Assembly: GCA_016841605.1 (NCBI GenBank)
Contig: JAENYV010000005.1
Coordinates: 8,103-72,102, forward strand
Source of the DNA: Dethiobacter alkaliphilus
Lineage (GTDB): Bacteria; Bacillota; Dethiobacteria; DTU022; UBA8154
Direction: 5' to 3'
Length of the DNA stretch: 64,000 bases
Under the pieces are notes generated by a model. The model did not search any database and was not told where the DNA came from. It saw only the letters and a program-made list of their open reading frames with translations. A program made the position numbers and the translations under genes. Below are positions 1-5,474 of this stretch, in pieces (position 1 is the first letter of the stretch; every line of letters starts with the position of its first letter).

Positions 1-2
1 AT

Positions 3-440
3 GATGACGATGACGAAAACGAAGACAATGAAGAAGGCAATGAAAATGATGACGAAGATGACCTACTGACCATCAAAGAGACTATGCGGAAAGCTAGGTT
101 GGATGAAGGGGATTATCCAGCAAAAATTGGTAAACTTTCTGCCAAAAAGATGATGGGCGTCTATGAACCTTGGGTTAGGGTAACTATCCCTTTTAACATC
201 AAAAATCGGAATTCAGGAAAAAACGTGACTGTGAACTTTATGGCTAGCTGTAGCTTGAACGTTAATAGTAGACTATTTCCCATCGTCAAAGGAATTCTTG
301 GCAAAGTTCCAAAAGGCGATTTTAAGTTGCGTCAGCTTGAGGGGAAAAAGGTGACAGTTTCCATTAAGCATTGGGAGGACAAGAAGGGCAATGTGTGGGA
401 AAACGTGGTGGCCGTGCGTCAGCTGAAAAAGAAAAAGTAG
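3..440 (+). CDS. Partial CDS: acidic-linker protein with OB-like C-terminal domain, element-borne
   Basis: The reading frame is open from base 3, so the gene starts left of the window and only its last 145 codons are seen. The first 20 visible residues are all D, E, N or G, an acidic linker, and are followed by a compact domain. That domain has a GDYPAKI start, alternating strands and a PKGDFKLRQLEGKKVTVSI segment, reminiscent of small OB-fold proteins carried by phages and integrative elements. The end is lysine-rich. An ATG inside the frame at 84 has no good ribosome binding site, so an independent start there is unlikely. It lies upstream of the excisionase-like and integrase genes on the same strand and probably belongs to the same element. 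The function is not known; single-strand DNA binding is only a guess from the fold-like pattern. Confidence 0.6.
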   Translation, partial: DDDDENEDNEEGNENDDEDDLLTIKETMRKARLDEGDYPAKIGKLSAKKMMGVYEPWVRVTIPFNIKNRNSGKNVTVNFMASCSLNVNSRLFPIVKGILGKVPKGDFKLRQLEGKKVTVSIKHWEDKKGNVWENVVAVRQLKKKK

Positions 441-466
441 GGTTTAAACCATTTTCCGAGGTAATC

Positions 467-490
467 GGGGCAGAAACTAAAGTCTGCCCC
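467..490 (+). other. Perfect 8-bp inverted repeat after the OB-like gene
   Basis: GGGGCAGA and TCTGCCCC form an 8-bp stem with an 8-nt loop, 26 nt after the stop at 440. No T-run follows, so it is not a standard intrinsic terminator. It could be an RNA hairpin in the leader of the excisionase-like gene or an operator. Confidence 0.4.
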
Positions 491-642
491 GGTTGCCCCG
501 GGAAAAGAGATGCTGGACTAGCTTTAGTAGATAAAAAACCAAACTACTATAAGATGTAAGTATTCATCTTTCAAATGTATATTATTTTCATAGAATCTTT
601 AGCAAGACAATTTTTGGAGATGATAATATGGAGGTATAAAAA

Positions 643-849
643 GTGGACACAAACGGAAGCCTTGATACTTACCCGGAAATCCTCACCCCTAAGCAGATTG
701 CCAACTATCTTGGAATCGGCTACATTAAGGCCTTACGCTTGGTAAAGTCGGGCGAGATATCATGTGTTAAGATTGGCAACGCTTATAAGGTGCCAAGACT
801 TCAATTTCAGAAATGGTTGGACGAGCCAGGGCTCAGAAAGTTTTTGTAA
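643..849 (+). CDS. Excisionase-family helix-turn-helix protein
   Basis: This is a 68-residue protein with a GTG start at 643, chosen because GGAGGT at 630-635 sits 7 nt upstream. Residues 12-60 read as a MerR/excisionase-type winged helix: LTPKQIANYLGI is the first helix-turn-helix part, ALRLVKSGEI the recognition helix, and CVKIGNAYKVPRLQFQKWL the wing and tail. Small proteins of this family bind attachment-site arms and bias the integrase toward excision, or act as element repressors. It lies 69 bp upstream of a tyrosine integrase on the same strand, the usual xis-int order. The family assignment is fairly sure; the excision role is inferred from the neighbour. Confidence 0.8.
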   Translation: MDTNGSLDTYPEILTPKQIANYLGIGYIKALRLVKSGEISCVKIGNAYKVPRLQFQKWLDEPGLRKFL

Positions 850-858
850 TTAGCACAG

Positions 859-890
859 GTGCCAGCTTGCCAATTATGGTAAGCTGGCAC
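859..890 (+). promoter_or_regulatory. Strong 13-bp hairpin between xis-like gene and integrase
   Basis: GTGCCAGCTTGCC (859-871) pairs with GGTAAGCTGGCAC (878-890), 13 bp with one G-T wobble, across a 6-nt loop. An A-run follows on the plus strand, so it would only look terminator-like on the minus strand. It ends about a dozen bases before the integrase ribosome binding site (GGAGAGGAGG). It may modulate read-through or translation of the integrase, or be a protein site; both are inference. Confidence 0.5.
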
Positions 891-918
891 CCAAAAAAAT
901 GGAGAGGAGGAAATAACT

Positions 919-2103
919 ATGACCGGACATATCCGGAAGAAAAAAATTAAAAATGGCCATATCTGGCAAGTTATCGTTGAACTCGGAAGTGATGAATCCG
1001 GAAAGCGGAAGAGAATATACCGAAATATTAGGGGACAAAAACAAGAAGCCCAGAAACTCCTGGCTTCACTACTTACTGAATTGAGCAATGGAACATATAT
1101 TGAACCATCCAAGATCACGCTAAAGGAATACTTTCTTGACTGGATGGAGACTTATGTCAAAATGAATCTTTCTCCTACAACTATTGATAGTTATAGAATT
1201 AATATTGAAAAGCATGTAATTCCCACTCTTGGTCATATCAAGCTCCAGGAGCTCAAACCCATGGACCTGCAAAAATTCTACAAAATGAAGTTAGAGAATG
1301 GCAGAACTGATGGTAAAGGTGGCTTGTCGGCTCGTTCAGTTCGTTATATCCACCGAAACATCCATGAAGCCCTGGAACATGCAGTTCGGATGCAGCTAAT
1401 CCCCCGCAATGTTGCTGCTCTTGTAACTCTGCCTAAAGCTAAGCCTTATAAAGCCAATGTTTATAATGAGAAACAGCTTTTAATCCTGTTAGAGAAAGCT
1501 ATGGGGACGGATATGGAGTTGGCAATCTTCCTGACAGCCACCCTTGGATTGCGCCGTGGGGAACTGCTTGGCTTGAAATGGTCTGACGTAGACTTTGAAA
1601 CCGGAAGGATTCGAATCCAGAACAATCTTGTCCAGACTCAAAAAGGAAGTGTGTGCAAGGAACCGAAAAGCAAGTCAAGCAGTCGGGGGCTTGATTTGCC
1701 GGAAGGCCTGGTTGCTATTTTGAAGAAGCACCACAAAATCCAGGCCCAGAACAAGCTTAAGCTGGGAGCAGCCTATGACAAACGGGATTTTATTTGTTGT
1801 CAGAACAATGGGTATCCCTTCTCGCCTGGTTACTACTCTAAAAAGTTTAAAACCTTTCTTGAGGAGAACGGCCTTCCACATATTAGGCTGCACGATCTGA
1901 GACATTCGAATGCTACTTTGATGCTTATGTATGGGATCCAGCCGAAAGTTGCATCAAGCAGCCTTGGACACTCTTCTATAGGTATTACCCTGGATCTCTA
2001 TTCTCATGTATTGCCGGAAATGCAGAAAGAAGTGGCGGATAAGATCGAAAGCGGTATATTCAAAAAACTTTCAAATGGTGTTGTTGGCAGCAAAGCCAAG
2101 TAA
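919..2103 (+). CDS. int: Tyrosine site-specific integrase of a tRNA-Ser-associated element
   Basis: This 394-residue protein matches the usual size of Tn916/phage-type integrases. Residues 1-55 form a basic arm-binding domain (IRKKKIKNGHIWQVIVELG), about 65-170 the SAM-like core-binding domain, and 180-380 the catalytic domain. Visible catalytic residues are the Arg in TLGLRRGELLGLKW, His and Arg in HDLRHSNAT, the His in SLGHSSIGIT, and the Tyr in LDLYSHV. The start has a strong GAGGAGG upstream. It recombines attP with a chromosomal attB. The 3' end lies about 870 bp from the 3' end of tRNA-Ser(CGA), a common attB type, and the last ~30 bp of the gene are repeated next to that tRNA. It appears intact; the rest of the element lies left of the window. 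Confidence 0.93.
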   Translation: MTGHIRKKKIKNGHIWQVIVELGSDESGKRKRIYRNIRGQKQEAQKLLASLLTELSNGTYIEPSKITLKEYFLDWMETYVKMNLSPTTIDSYRINIEKHVIPTLGHIKLQELKPMDLQKFYKMKLENGRTDGKGGLSARSVRYIHRNIHEALEHAVRMQLIPRNVAALVTLPKAKPYKANVYNEKQLLILLEKAMGTDMELAIFLTATLGLRRGELLGLKWSDVDFETGRIRIQNNLVQTQKGSVCKEPKSKSSSRGLDLPEGLVAILKKHHKIQAQNKLKLGAAYDKRDFICCQNNGYPFSPGYYSKKFKTFLEENGLPHIRLHDLRHSNATLMLMYGIQPKVASSSLGHSSIGITLDLYSHVLPEMQKEVADKIESGIFKKLSNGVVGSKAK

Positions 2104-2251
2104 TTTCAACTATTCTCATCTTTTATGGCAACTAAATGGCGACTGTCGTCGACTCTTTCGTCGACTGCAGCAAAAAAAAATGCAGTAAGTATAGAGACAG
2201 AGGGTTTAAGCCATGGATCGGCTTAAACCCTCTATTTGTAAGGAATTTGAC
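2074..2251 (+). repeat. Attachment-arm-like segment, copy A (integrase 3' end and downstream)
   Basis: This stretch is repeated at 2801-2974 at roughly 80-85% identity by eye. It holds the last ~30 bp of the integrase, tandem 9-mers of the ATGGCGACT type, two direct GTCGACT repeats (2148-2154 and 2160-2166, start-to-start spacing 12), a CTGCA/TGCAG mini-hairpin (2165-2185) and a long inverted repeat (2199-2233). Similarity to copy B stops at GTAAGGAATTTG, the exact point where copy B meets the tRNA 3' end. The arrangement looks like the integrase-proximal arm of an attachment site. Arm-type integrase binding is inferred. Confidence 0.75.
2199..2233 (+). terminator. Probable terminator of the integrase gene (14-bp perfect stem)
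   Basis: AGAGGGTTTAAGCC and GGCTTAAACCCTCT pair perfectly over 14 bp with a 7-nt loop, followed by ATTTGT, a weak T-tract. Copy B has the same hairpin at 2922-2956 with a G-C pair replaced by T-A (AGAGTGTTTA / TAAACACTCT), so pairing is kept despite change. It may act as terminator or insulate integrase from outside transcription. Confidence 0.6.
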
Positions 2252-2386
2252 GATTCCTGATTGGATAATCCCGGAATCACTGACCGGATAAATAAGAATT
2301 CAATGGTCGGAAATCAGCGGAATGACTAATCGATTCCAGCAGAATATTCAACAAAAATAAAGAAATAGCCGATATGTCTTTAATTG

Positions 2387-2416
2387 TTGAGTAAGAATAG
2401 GTCAGAATGTTATAAT
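2387..2416 (+). promoter_or_regulatory. Promoter for the small gene at 2523
   Basis: TTGAGT at 2387-2392, an 18-bp spacer and TATAAT at 2411-2416 resemble a sigma-A promoter. The next gene starts 106 bp downstream. The -10 is a consensus match and the -35 a 4 of 6 match. Confidence 0.5.
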
Positions 2417-2522
2417 TTTAAGAAGGATCGGGGAAAAACAGGTGTGACAATAAAGATAAGAGTATAGAGAGTATAACTATAATAAGCCATATAGATTTTT
2501 TAAGAGAAATGGGTGGATAGAA

Positions 2523-2735
2523 ATGAAATCAGAAATAAAACCAGATACAGTTTTACGTTCTGAAGGAATGAAAGTTCTGTTAGAAAAACTTGGTAGAGTT
2601 GATGCAGAGAGATTCATTGCTTTAATTATTAAGGAACCGTTTGATTATACAAAATGGCAGAGTGATCTCATGAAAGATATATCGGTTAGGGAGTTAAGTA
2701 GTAAGGCAATGAAAGAAATAGGTGAAGTAATTTAG
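2523..2735 (+). CDS. Small hypothetical protein between the two arm repeats
   Basis: The 70-residue protein starts at ATG 2523 behind a weak GGTGG site and has its own likely promoter at 2387-2416. It is charged, with no membrane segment. Residues 10-50 carry SEGMKVLLEKLG, then VDAERFIALIIKEPFDYTKWQ, a pattern I associate with a widespread family of short helical proteins often found near toxin-antitoxin genes; this is memory, not a search. No partner gene is adjacent. It is the only intact gene between the two attachment-arm copies, so it may be cargo left from an older element. Function unknown. Confidence 0.6.
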   Translation: MKSEIKPDTVLRSEGMKVLLEKLGRVDAERFIALIIKEPFDYTKWQSDLMKDISVRELSSKAMKEIGEVI

Positions 2736-2800
2736 TCTGGGCAGAATTCTAAAGAAAACAAAGCATACTGATAGGAGACTTCTTGCTGGAGACGTCCTTC

Positions 2801-2974
2801 AATGGTCTTGTTGTCAGCAAAGCCAAGTAGTTTCAACCATTTTCGCCTATTATGGCGACTAAATGGCGACTGTCGTCGGCTCTTTCGTCGGCTGCAGGAA
2901 AAAATGCAGTGAGTATGCAACAGAGTGTTTAGGCCATAAATTTGCTTAAACACTCTGTTTGTAAGGAATTTGGC
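2801..2974 (+). repeat. Attachment-arm-like segment, copy B, abutting tRNA-Ser
   Basis: This is the diverged counterpart of 2074-2251: a truncated integrase 3' end (AATGGTCTTGTTGTCAGC), a perfect tandem ATGGCGACT pair, two GTCGGCT direct repeats (2875-2881 and 2887-2893, again 12 bp apart), a CTGCA/TGCAG mini-hairpin and the hairpin 2922-2956. It runs straight into the 3' end of tRNA-Ser at 2971. No integrase body precedes it, so it looks like the residual end of an earlier, related element at the same tRNA. Confidence 0.75.
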
Positions 2975-3065
2975 GGAGAGAGTGGGATTTGAACCCACGA
3001 AACGGCTCAACACCGTTTACTCGATTTCGAGTCGAGCGCCTTCAACCGAGCTCGGCCATCTCTCC
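2971..3065 (-). tRNA. tRNA-Ser(CGA), integration target
   Basis: The minus strand folds as a class II tRNA with a long variable arm. The acceptor GGAGAGA pairs with TCTCTCC, followed by discriminator G and an encoded CCA (2971-2973). The anticodon stem CTCGA/TCGAG encloses the loop CTCGAAA, giving anticodon CGA for UCG. The 3' end faces the integrative element, as expected for a tRNA used as attB. Between 3106 and 3355 no gene is seen. Confidence 0.92.
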
Positions 3066-3076
3066 ATGTTAAAATA

Positions 3077-3105
3077 ATTATATAATAGGCAAAACAGTTT
3101 GTAAA
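3077..3105 (-). promoter_or_regulatory. Promoter of tRNA-Ser(CGA)
   Basis: On the minus strand TTTACA (3105-3100), a 17-bp spacer and TATAAT (3082-3077) form a near-consensus sigma-A promoter. The -10 ends 11 bp before the tRNA 5' end. Confidence 0.75.
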
Positions 3106-3355
3106 GCAAAGGGAAGCGTATAAAATATCTGCTGTTTTTTCCAGTAAGTGCCCCTCTCTAAAAGACAGCGCTCAAAAAGACATTTTCTCAATCATGCGTA
3201 ATCTTTGTTTAAGACAATTTTTACCGGCAAACCAGGCTGTGAAAAAGGCCTTCAAAAAAATACTCGCATAGTTTACGGACCGGATCTATAATGTGTGGTT
3301 TATAAATATTCGGGATACGCTTTTATATTTTTTTTTAACCAAAGTAAGGGAAAAA

Positions 3356-3811
3356 TTATCTTCGCTGCTGAAAAAATCTTTTTAAGATCTCTGAGCACTG
3401 CTTCTGAAGAACACCCTCTGTAAATTCCAGGCGGTGATTCAGTCGGTGGTCACGAAGCAGATCGTAGAGTGATACAACCGCTCCGGCCTTGGGATCACGG
3501 GTGCCGAAAACCAACCTGGAGACTCGGGCTTGGATCAGCGCACCGGCACACATGGGGCATGGTTCCAGAGTAACGTATAATGTTGTCTTCGGAAGTCTCC
3601 AACTGCCCAGAAGACGGCCCGCCTCCCGCAGAACAAGAATTTCTGCGTGTGCCGTGGCATCTTCCATCTCCTCGCGTCGGTTGTGATTCCCAATCAGAAT
3701 TCGTCCATCGTAAACCAGCACTGCTCCCACAGGGACTTCTTCACGGCGGTAGGCTTCTTCGGCCAGGTGAAGTGCTTCTTGCATGTATAATTCGTCATTT
3801 TGCATGTTCAT
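3356..3811 (-). CDS. tadA: tRNA-specific adenosine deaminase TadA
   Basis: The 151-residue protein has the family's usual length. It deaminates A34 to inosine in the anticodon of tRNA-Arg(ACG), letting one tRNA read CGU, CGC and CGA. The zinc-binding and catalytic motifs are visible: HAE at residues 55-57 and PCPMC at 84-88 (Cys85 and Cys88). AGAGGT precedes the ATG at 3811. Its predicted substrate, tRNA-Arg(ACG), is encoded at 10166-10242 in this window. No dnaX or SRP RNA follows, unlike the common Firmicute arrangement; instead the tRNA-Ser/element region lies downstream. Confidence 0.95.
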   Translation of the reverse strand: MNMQNDELYMQEALHLAEEAYRREEVPVGAVLVYDGRILIGNHNRREEMEDATAHAEILVLREAGRLLGSWRLPKTTLYVTLEPCPMCAGALIQARVSRLVFGTRDPKAGAVVSLYDLLRDHRLNHRLEFTEGVLQKQCSEILKRFFQQRR

Positions 3812-3848
3812 TCTTATTTAACCTCTAACATCGTCATTCGGGTTTCGC

Positions 3849-3977
3849 TTAGAATCGGTCGCCATAAGCCATTAGGATCGTTCCATCGGCTTCCCATTTT
3901 CTTATGTTCAGGAACACATCTTGCAGAGGAAAACCCTCAAGTCCTCCGCTGAGTTCCGGTGGCACTTGAACCGTCAC
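3849..3977 (-). pseudogene. C-terminal remnant of an unidentified protein gene
   Basis: On the minus strand a 42-codon frame reads as convincing protein (for example GLEGFPLQDVFLNIRKWE, then ADGTILMAYGDRF) and ends in TAA at 3849. In frame, only 14 more codons lie upstream before a TAA. There is no ATG, and the only GTG (3977) lacks a ribosome binding site. It therefore looks like the tail of a gene that lost its 5' part. It ends 37 bp before tadA. The tail vaguely resembles secreted DUF2993-type proteins, but I cannot identify it. Confidence 0.45.
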
Positions 3978-4040
3978 TATATTAATGCTAATTATTATTT
4001 TTCGCTGTAATACTAGTAATTATAGCATAGAAAGAAAAAT

Positions 4041-4075
4041 ATGCCAGATGTGGTTTCCCCAAAGGGCTCTGGCAT
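4041..4075 (-). terminator. Intrinsic terminator, minus strand
   Basis: ATGCCAGA (4041-4048) and TCTGGCAT (4068-4075) form an 8-bp stem with extra pairing inside. On the minus strand the stem is followed by ATTTTTCTTTCT. It would end transcripts coming from the repeat region or from the gene at 4978-5364. Confidence 0.65.
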
Positions 4076-4117
4076 TAAAATCGGACAACAAACAATACCT
4101 GTCTGCTTGACAAACAA

Positions 4118-4154
4118 CAGGTGCGGCCCGCGCGGATTTCCTTAACCGCACCTG
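4118..4154. other. GC-rich 9-bp inverted repeat
   Basis: CAGGTGCGG (4118-4126) pairs with CCGCACCTG (4146-4154) around an 19-nt loop. On the minus strand TTGTTTGTC follows, so it may be a second terminator or the 3' part of a structured RNA arising from the repeats upstream. Confidence 0.45.
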
Positions 4155-4282
4155 TGCTTCATTCCTGGAGTTTAATGGGTTTAACAATATCTCGGTAACC
4201 AGTGCTTGAGATGATTTATTTTTTAATTTTTGCTAACACTCCCTTCTTTATTATAATTATTAAGACGACGGACCTAATTCCA

Positions 4283-4474
4283 TTTCCACACGTTTCGCCG
4301 CGTATGGAAAAGTAATAATCATTTTAGATCTTGATGAGGGTAATTTCCCAGTAGCCTTTAGCAGACGTTCCCTTATTCACCTGGACAAGGGTAGTTCCCG
4401 CTAATAATTCTCGGGGTTTTTCGAAGGGATTCGTTTAACAGGCCCTGGTATTCACTTCTTTACACGGTTGCCGG
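4283..4474 (-). repeat. ~190-nt hairpin-bearing tandem repeat, copy 1
   Basis: Compared with 4556-4747 this copy shares a series of blocks in the same order. On the minus strand these are GGCAACCGTGT, AAGTGAATACC, CGAATCCCTT, GAAAAACC, GAATTATTA, GGAACTACCC, AAGGGAACG, CTGC-AAAG-CTAC and a closing hairpin TTTCCATACG/CGTGTGGAAA (10 bp, one G-T). No long reading frame crosses it. It could be a structured RNA, a decayed group II intron-like or other mobile piece, or a decayed coding repeat. I do not recognise the family; strand is inferred from neighbours and the terminator at 4041-4075. Confidence 0.6.
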
Positions 4475-4555
4475 TAGTTGTGGTTGCTGGTGATACAGTA
4501 GGTAGAGCTTTCATGTATTGGCTTCTAAGCCGTTAGTTTACGAAGCCGGACACTA

Positions 4556-4747
4556 TTTCCACACGTTTCCGTCGCGTATGGAAAATACTTGTCCCTTTTC
4601 AAAGATCAATCCTAGTGACTCCCTGGTAGGCTTTCGCAGGCGTTCCCTTTTCGCCCCGTGAAGGGGTAGTTCCTGTAATAATTCTTAAGGTTTTTCAAGG
4701 GATTCTTTCCGACTGATCCAGGTATTCACTTCCTCACACGGTTGCTG
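4556..4747 (-). repeat. ~190-nt hairpin-bearing tandem repeat, copy 2
   Basis: This is the second copy, offset 273 bp from copy 1. The same closing hairpin occurs with identical arms (4556-4565 and 4575-4584) but a different loop. Internal arms differ between copies, for example CCCC-GTGAA-GGGG here. The linker between the copies holds a GGCTTC/GAAGCC stem (4520-4525 with 4542-4547). The rest of the gap, 4748-4977, shows no gene, no strong hairpin and no promoter I can defend. Confidence 0.6.
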
Positions 4748-4977
4748 ATACCTATAAATCACGCTTGTTACACCTTTATGTCCTCACTCGTCGCTGCCCG
4801 GAATTGCCCGGTAAGATCCATTTAGCGACTTATTAACATCCTTTCTTCATGAGATATTTTTTATCCCTCAGCTTCCTTTAACTTAATCTGGGAAGAAAAG
4901 AACTATACCTCGAAATCATATGCCACTAAACTGTATATGACGCAACCTATAACTGTTAAATACTAAACACAACCCCG

Positions 4978-5364
4978 TCATAACGGCCCCCTGGGTTCCG
5001 GATCAGCCCTGGCCGGCGGGTTGCCAAGGATCTCCCGGAAACTGGATGTTGCTAGGGGCATATAGCCCAGCAATTTAAGTGGGGCATGGATCATCTGGCC
5101 TTCGTATTTTAACCGGACAATAGGCAACTTAATTCCTGTGTCCGAAATGTAAAATTGGATATCTGTTTTCTTAACCGGACTTTGATTAATAATTATGTTT
5201 TTCTCAGCTTCAGTTTTCTTCTCGGTAATAATAACTTTCGTTCCCTCCACAGGTTTTTTAGCAACTACTCCTTTTGAAGCTGTAAACTCAATCATGGTTG
5301 TCCAACCGATCATGGCGATAGACAAACTGATTATCAGGACTTTACCTAATATGCGAAATCTCAA
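4978..5364 (-). CDS. Small exported or membrane-anchored hypothetical protein
   Basis: The 128-residue protein starts at TTG 5364 (AGGGGGTG lies 7-8 nt upstream). Residues 5-23 form a hydrophobic segment after a basic start, a signal anchor or signal peptide. Residues 35-70 are charged and Lys/Glu-rich. Residues 70-110 look like a folded beta-rich part (DIQFYISDTGIKLPIVRLKY), and the tail is Pro/Arg-rich. It lies 110 bp downstream of the signal peptidase gene on the same strand, so it may be that enzyme's substrate or partner; that is inference from position only. No family is recognised. Confidence 0.6.
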   Translation of the reverse strand: MRFRILGKVLIISLSIAMIGWTTMIEFTASKGVVAKKPVEGTKVIITEKKTEAEKNIIINQSPVKKTDIQFYISDTGIKLPIVRLKYEGQMIHAPLKLLGYMPLATSSFREILGNPPARADPEPRGPL

Positions 5365-5474
5365 TTAAAACACCCCCTAGATAACTTGTTTTTTACTCCA
5401 TACGCCAGAACTTAGACAACTTCATGATATTCCCTTTCTGCTTTCTACCCACAACCCCGGGCATAAATAATCTG

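Noticed and set aside
371-559. 62-codon plus-strand frame overlapping the OB-like gene
   Set aside because: It overlaps the better frame ending at 440, has no family look and no ribosome binding site; out-of-frame shadow.
2732-3013. 93-codon minus-strand frame over copy B and the tRNA 3' end
   Set aside because: It reads through the tRNA-Ser 3' end and the hairpin, and has no start signal.
4283-4747. Selenocysteine or TGA-readthrough reading of the two repeats, since both share an in-frame TGA in AAGTGAATACC
   Set aside because: Other stops and frameshifts occur nearby in both copies and no SECIS-like context was evident; shared ancestry explains the shared TGA.
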